Origin: CAYOWQ01 sp964407695
GTDB lineage: Bacteria; Planctomycetota; Phycisphaerae; Phycisphaerales; SM1A02
Direction: 5' to 3'
NCBI GenBank assembly: GCA_964407695.1
Contig: CAYOWQ010000006.1
Location: 1 to 64,000 of the forward strand
Length of the DNA: 64,000 bases
The position numbers were made by a program, and so were the translations under genes. A model generated the notes under the pieces. That model made no database searches, had not been told where the DNA came from, and saw only the letters and a program-made list of their open reading frames with translations. The stretch's first letter is position 1. Every line of letters starts with the position of its first letter. Shown piece by piece: positions 63,057 through 64,000 of the stretch.

Positions 63057-64000
63057 TCAATGGCGAAAGTGGCGAATACCGGTCATTAGACAGGTGACCC
63101 CGCGCCGCCGACAGAGCTCCAGGGTGTCGTCGTCGCGCTTGGATCCGCCCGGATGCACCAGGCACCGGACCCCCGAGTCAACAAGGATCTGCGGCCCATC
63201 GGCAAATGGAAAGAAGGCGTCCGACGCCGCGGTGGCGGGCGCCGATCGAATCCGATCACCCGCCTTCTCAACCGCCAGGCGTGCCGCGGTCACCCGGTCC
63301 ATCTGGCCCGCACCGGCGCCGAGAAGAGACTTCCCGCTCACGATGCAAACGGCATTTGATTTCAGGTGCTTGGCCACGCACCAGCCGAACGCGGCGTCTT
63401 CAAGGACCGCCTGGCTCGGCGCTTCACCGGCGGCGACCGTCCATTCCTGCACCCGAGGCAGGGCTTCATCGCGCTGCTGCACGAGCAATCCACCCACCAC
63501 GCTGCGCAACATGTGCGACCGACCACCACCACGACGCATCGGGCCCAAGTCGAGCAGGCGAACGTTTTTCCATCGCTCGCCAAGCATTGCCGCTGCATCG
63601 GGAGAGAAACCCGGCGATGCGATGACCTCCAGAAACCGATCCCCCGTCGCAATCGCCTCAGCGATCGACGCATCGATGACGACATTCATGGCGAGGATGC
63701 CGCCGTAGGCTGCCAGCGGGTCACCCGCGTAGGCCAGTTCAAACGTCCCGGCTCCACTGGCCGCCACCGCTGCGCCGCACGGATTGGTGTGCTTCACAAG
63801 GACGGCCGCAGGCTCTCCACGGAACGTGTCATGAAGGTCATGCACAAGGTCGAGCGCAGCCGCTGCATCGAGCACGTTGTTGTAACTCAGGGGCTTGCCC
63901 TGCAGCATCGTGGCATTGACCACACTGGTCTCCTGCGAGACCGGATCGGAGTAGACCGCCGCCGATTGGTGGGGATTCTCGCCGTAACGCAACCCCTGCT
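63057..64000 (-). CDS. purH: AICAR transformylase/IMP cyclohydrolase (partial)
   Basis: The C-terminal about 315 residues are present; the frame runs off the right edge. Motifs are RYGENPHQSAAVY, LSYNNVLDAAAALDLVHDLH, VLVKHTNPCGAAVA (catalytic Lys and His), GILAMNVVID, FGWCVAKHLKSNAVCIVSG, SDAFFPFADGPQILVDSGVR and the final GIRHFRH. This is the AICAR formyltransferase domain of PurH, completing de novo purine synthesis. The cyclohydrolase domain should lie beyond 64000. Confidence 0.95.
   Translation of the reverse strand, partial: QGLRYGENPHQSAAVYSDPVSQETSVVNATMLQGKPLSYNNVLDAAAALDLVHDLHDTFRGEPAAVLVKHTNPCGAAVAASGAGTFELAYAGDPLAAYGGILAMNVVIDASIAEAIATGDRFLEVIASPGFSPDAAAMLGERWKNVRLLDLGPMRRGGGRSHMLRSVVGGLLVQQRDEALPRVQEWTVAAGEAPSQAVLEDAAFGWCVAKHLKSNAVCIVSGKSLLGAGAGQMDRVTAARLAVEKAGDRIRSAPATAASDAFFPFADGPQILVDSGVRCLVHPGGSKRDDDTLELCRRRGVTCLMTGIRHFRH

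Overview
The window is high-GC, gene-dense bacterial DNA. Several traits point to a planctomycete, most likely the class Phycisphaerae: a dockerin-like DLNDDGIVDGADLGLLL doublet closing a secreted FG-GAP protein, a fused cbb3 oxidase subunit (CcoN-CcoO), a PilZ-like domain in an orphan response regulator, and a split GlmU. This placement is inference from gene content; no rRNA gene is present.

Region 1 (1-4260) is an accessory patch. Seven copies of a roughly 55-bp repeat separate two Hint-domain cassettes (one decayed, one joined to a small putative toxin domain followed by a candidate immunity gene), another small orphan gene, and two near-identical copies of a P27-type phage terminase small subunit (one cut exactly at a repeat). 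The Hint segments begin just after a repeat and lack the N-terminal self-processing block. They look like orphan or silent modules of a polymorphic toxin system.

Region 2 (4268-19613) is ordinary chromosome: polA, an MFS exporter, rdgB, a tract encoding twelve 7-residue repeats, a DinG-type helicase, a PadR regulator with a clear palindromic operator and its membrane partner, DedA, galE, glycerate kinase, a second DedA, a ferritin-like protein and an unrecognised two-domain protein.

Region 3 (19660-25184) is a minus-strand information-processing operon, glmU(N-half)-prs-rplY-pth-rpsF-ssb-rplI, with tRNA-Gln just upstream and tRNA-Arg just downstream; tRNA-Asn lies beyond on the plus strand.

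Region 4 (25815-37924) holds TerC, a ribosome-hibernation-like protein, an NhaR-like LysR regulator, a serine beta-lactamase-like protein, a CHASE-PAS hybrid histidine kinase, a LuxR-type regulator, a PilZ-like/receiver/degenerate-Hpt protein and the secreted FG-GAP/dockerin protein.

Region 5 (38112-48190) is a complete cbb3 oxidase locus: a divergent Rrf2 Fe-S regulator, then ccoNO-ccoQ-ccoP-ccoG-ccoH-SafE/TauE-ccoI-ccoS with mostly overlapping start and stop codons, ending in a TrkA_C membrane protein. CcoP has a single haem motif.

Region 6 (48196-59182) is a chemotaxis locus: cheA-cheW-MCP-cheR-cheD-cheY-cheX-cheB on the minus strand, and a divergent cheX-cheY-fapA(DUF342) set. The MCP has a periplasmic CxxCH haem motif, so the pathway may sense redox state or gas. 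A strong hairpin lies between the MCP gene and cheR. No flagellar or pilus genes are in the window.

Region 7 (59189-64000) is a minus-strand run: purH (cut by the window edge), nuoC, a small membrane protein, mreC, mreD and a GlmU-like left-handed beta-helix protein.
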